NCBI RefSeq assembly: GCF_963675165.1
Contig: NC_087392.1
Coordinates: forward strand, 1,069,001 to 1,133,000
Direction: 5' to 3'
From: Halichondria panicea
Lineage: Eukaryota; Porifera; Demospongiae; Suberitida; Halichondriidae
Length of the DNA stretch: 64,000 nt
Shown piece by piece: positions 63,762 through 64,000 of the stretch; position 1 is the first letter of the stretch, and every line of letters starts with the position of its first letter. The position numbers and the translations under genes were made by a program. The notes beneath the pieces were generated by a model, which worked only from the letters and a program-made list of their open reading frames with translations, was not told where the DNA came from and made no database searches.

Positions 63762-64000
63762 TCACAAGAAGAGTTCACTGATCGGAGGGGGCGATTTGAT
63801 GATGTCCGTGTTTTGAATTAATCTGAGCTCCAGGTGCTCCACTTTAGGTGGGCCACCACCAGACATTTCTGTACATAATTATATAGAACAAAAATAAAAT
63901 TAACTGTTACAGCTAGTATTATAGACATGTTCACTTACCCAAAGCATAGCTCAATGTCTTCTTCAGCATTGCATTTACTATGCAGACTGCTTTCTCACAG
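63762..64000 (-). CDS. PDXK: Second pyridoxal kinase, 3' end only
   Basis: Two exons are visible on the minus strand: 63939-64000 (cut by the window edge; CEKAVCIVNAMLKKTLSYAL) and the last exon 63762-63868 (SGGGPPKVEHLELRLIQNTD). The last exon has the same length (107 bp) and phase as that of the kinase at 58025 and shares SGG...P...ELRLIQ...I...PPPI/PPLI. It is therefore a paralogue, diverged at about half its residues. The catalytic exons lie outside the window, so activity cannot be judged. Confidence 0.85.

Overview
The window is nuclear DNA of an animal. It holds fourteen intron-rich genes with GT-AG junctions, and the gene set is metazoan: a CNK scaffold, an ASK-type MAP3K, a receptor tyrosine kinase, a perilipin, TMEM39, ASCC3, FOP/CEP43 and a class I Golgi mannosidase. 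Short introns, small intergenic gaps, long CA/GT tracts and many small inverted-repeat transposons suggest an early-branching invertebrate. A sponge is my best guess, but nothing in the sequence proves it. There are no bacterial, CRISPR, tRNA or rRNA features that I could see. Gene models were built by reading splice junctions and checking that phases close. All fourteen keep frame, and twelve are complete from start to stop.

Layout, left to right. 648-10285 (+) is the 3' part of the ASCC3 helicase. 10508-17610 (-) is a 928-residue protein combining a 4EHP-like eIF4E cap-binding domain with a C-terminal C2H2 zinc finger; an alternative 5' end lies at 18023-18605. 18940-27058 (+) is a CNK scaffold (SAM-CRIC-PDZ-PH). 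27364-29048 (-) is a possible tectonin-type beta-propeller protein. 29254-31621 (+) is TMEM39. 31840-34762 (-) is a perilipin. 35093-44057 (+) is an ASK-family MAP3K. 44308-48742 (+) is a receptor tyrosine kinase with one FN3-like region and three single-exon Ig-like modules. 49302-53297 (-) is a Golgi alpha-1,2-mannosidase. 53641-55364 (+) is FOP/CEP43. 55698-57930 (+) is a C11orf65/MFI-like IQ protein. 58025-59588 (-) is pyridoxal kinase. 61786-63571 (+) is a BtaA-like DUF3419 enzyme. 63762-64000 (-) is the 3' end of a second pyridoxal kinase.

The strands nearly alternate: of 13 neighbouring pairs, 6 are convergent, 5 divergent and only 2 head-to-tail. Several divergent pairs share 200-350 bp promoter gaps, and the MFI and pyridoxal kinase stop codons are only 94 bp apart. 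The genes do not form one pathway. They include signalling (CNK, ASK, RTK), secretory or lipid-droplet biology (TMEM39, perilipin, mannosidase, BtaA-like), centrosome or cilium (FOP and perhaps MFI) and RNA or ribosome handling (ASCC3, the eIF4E-like protein).

The most unusual items are the eIF4E/zinc-finger fusion with two frame-compatible 5' ends; the BtaA-like betaine-lipid-type enzyme between two pyridoxal kinase paralogues; and a set of non-autonomous transposons. One transposon group has CAGAGGAGG ends and 9-bp target duplications, with one copy nested in an older inverted repeat. Three other families share CCGTAT ends next to TA. A further theme is tandem duplication that copies splice sites.
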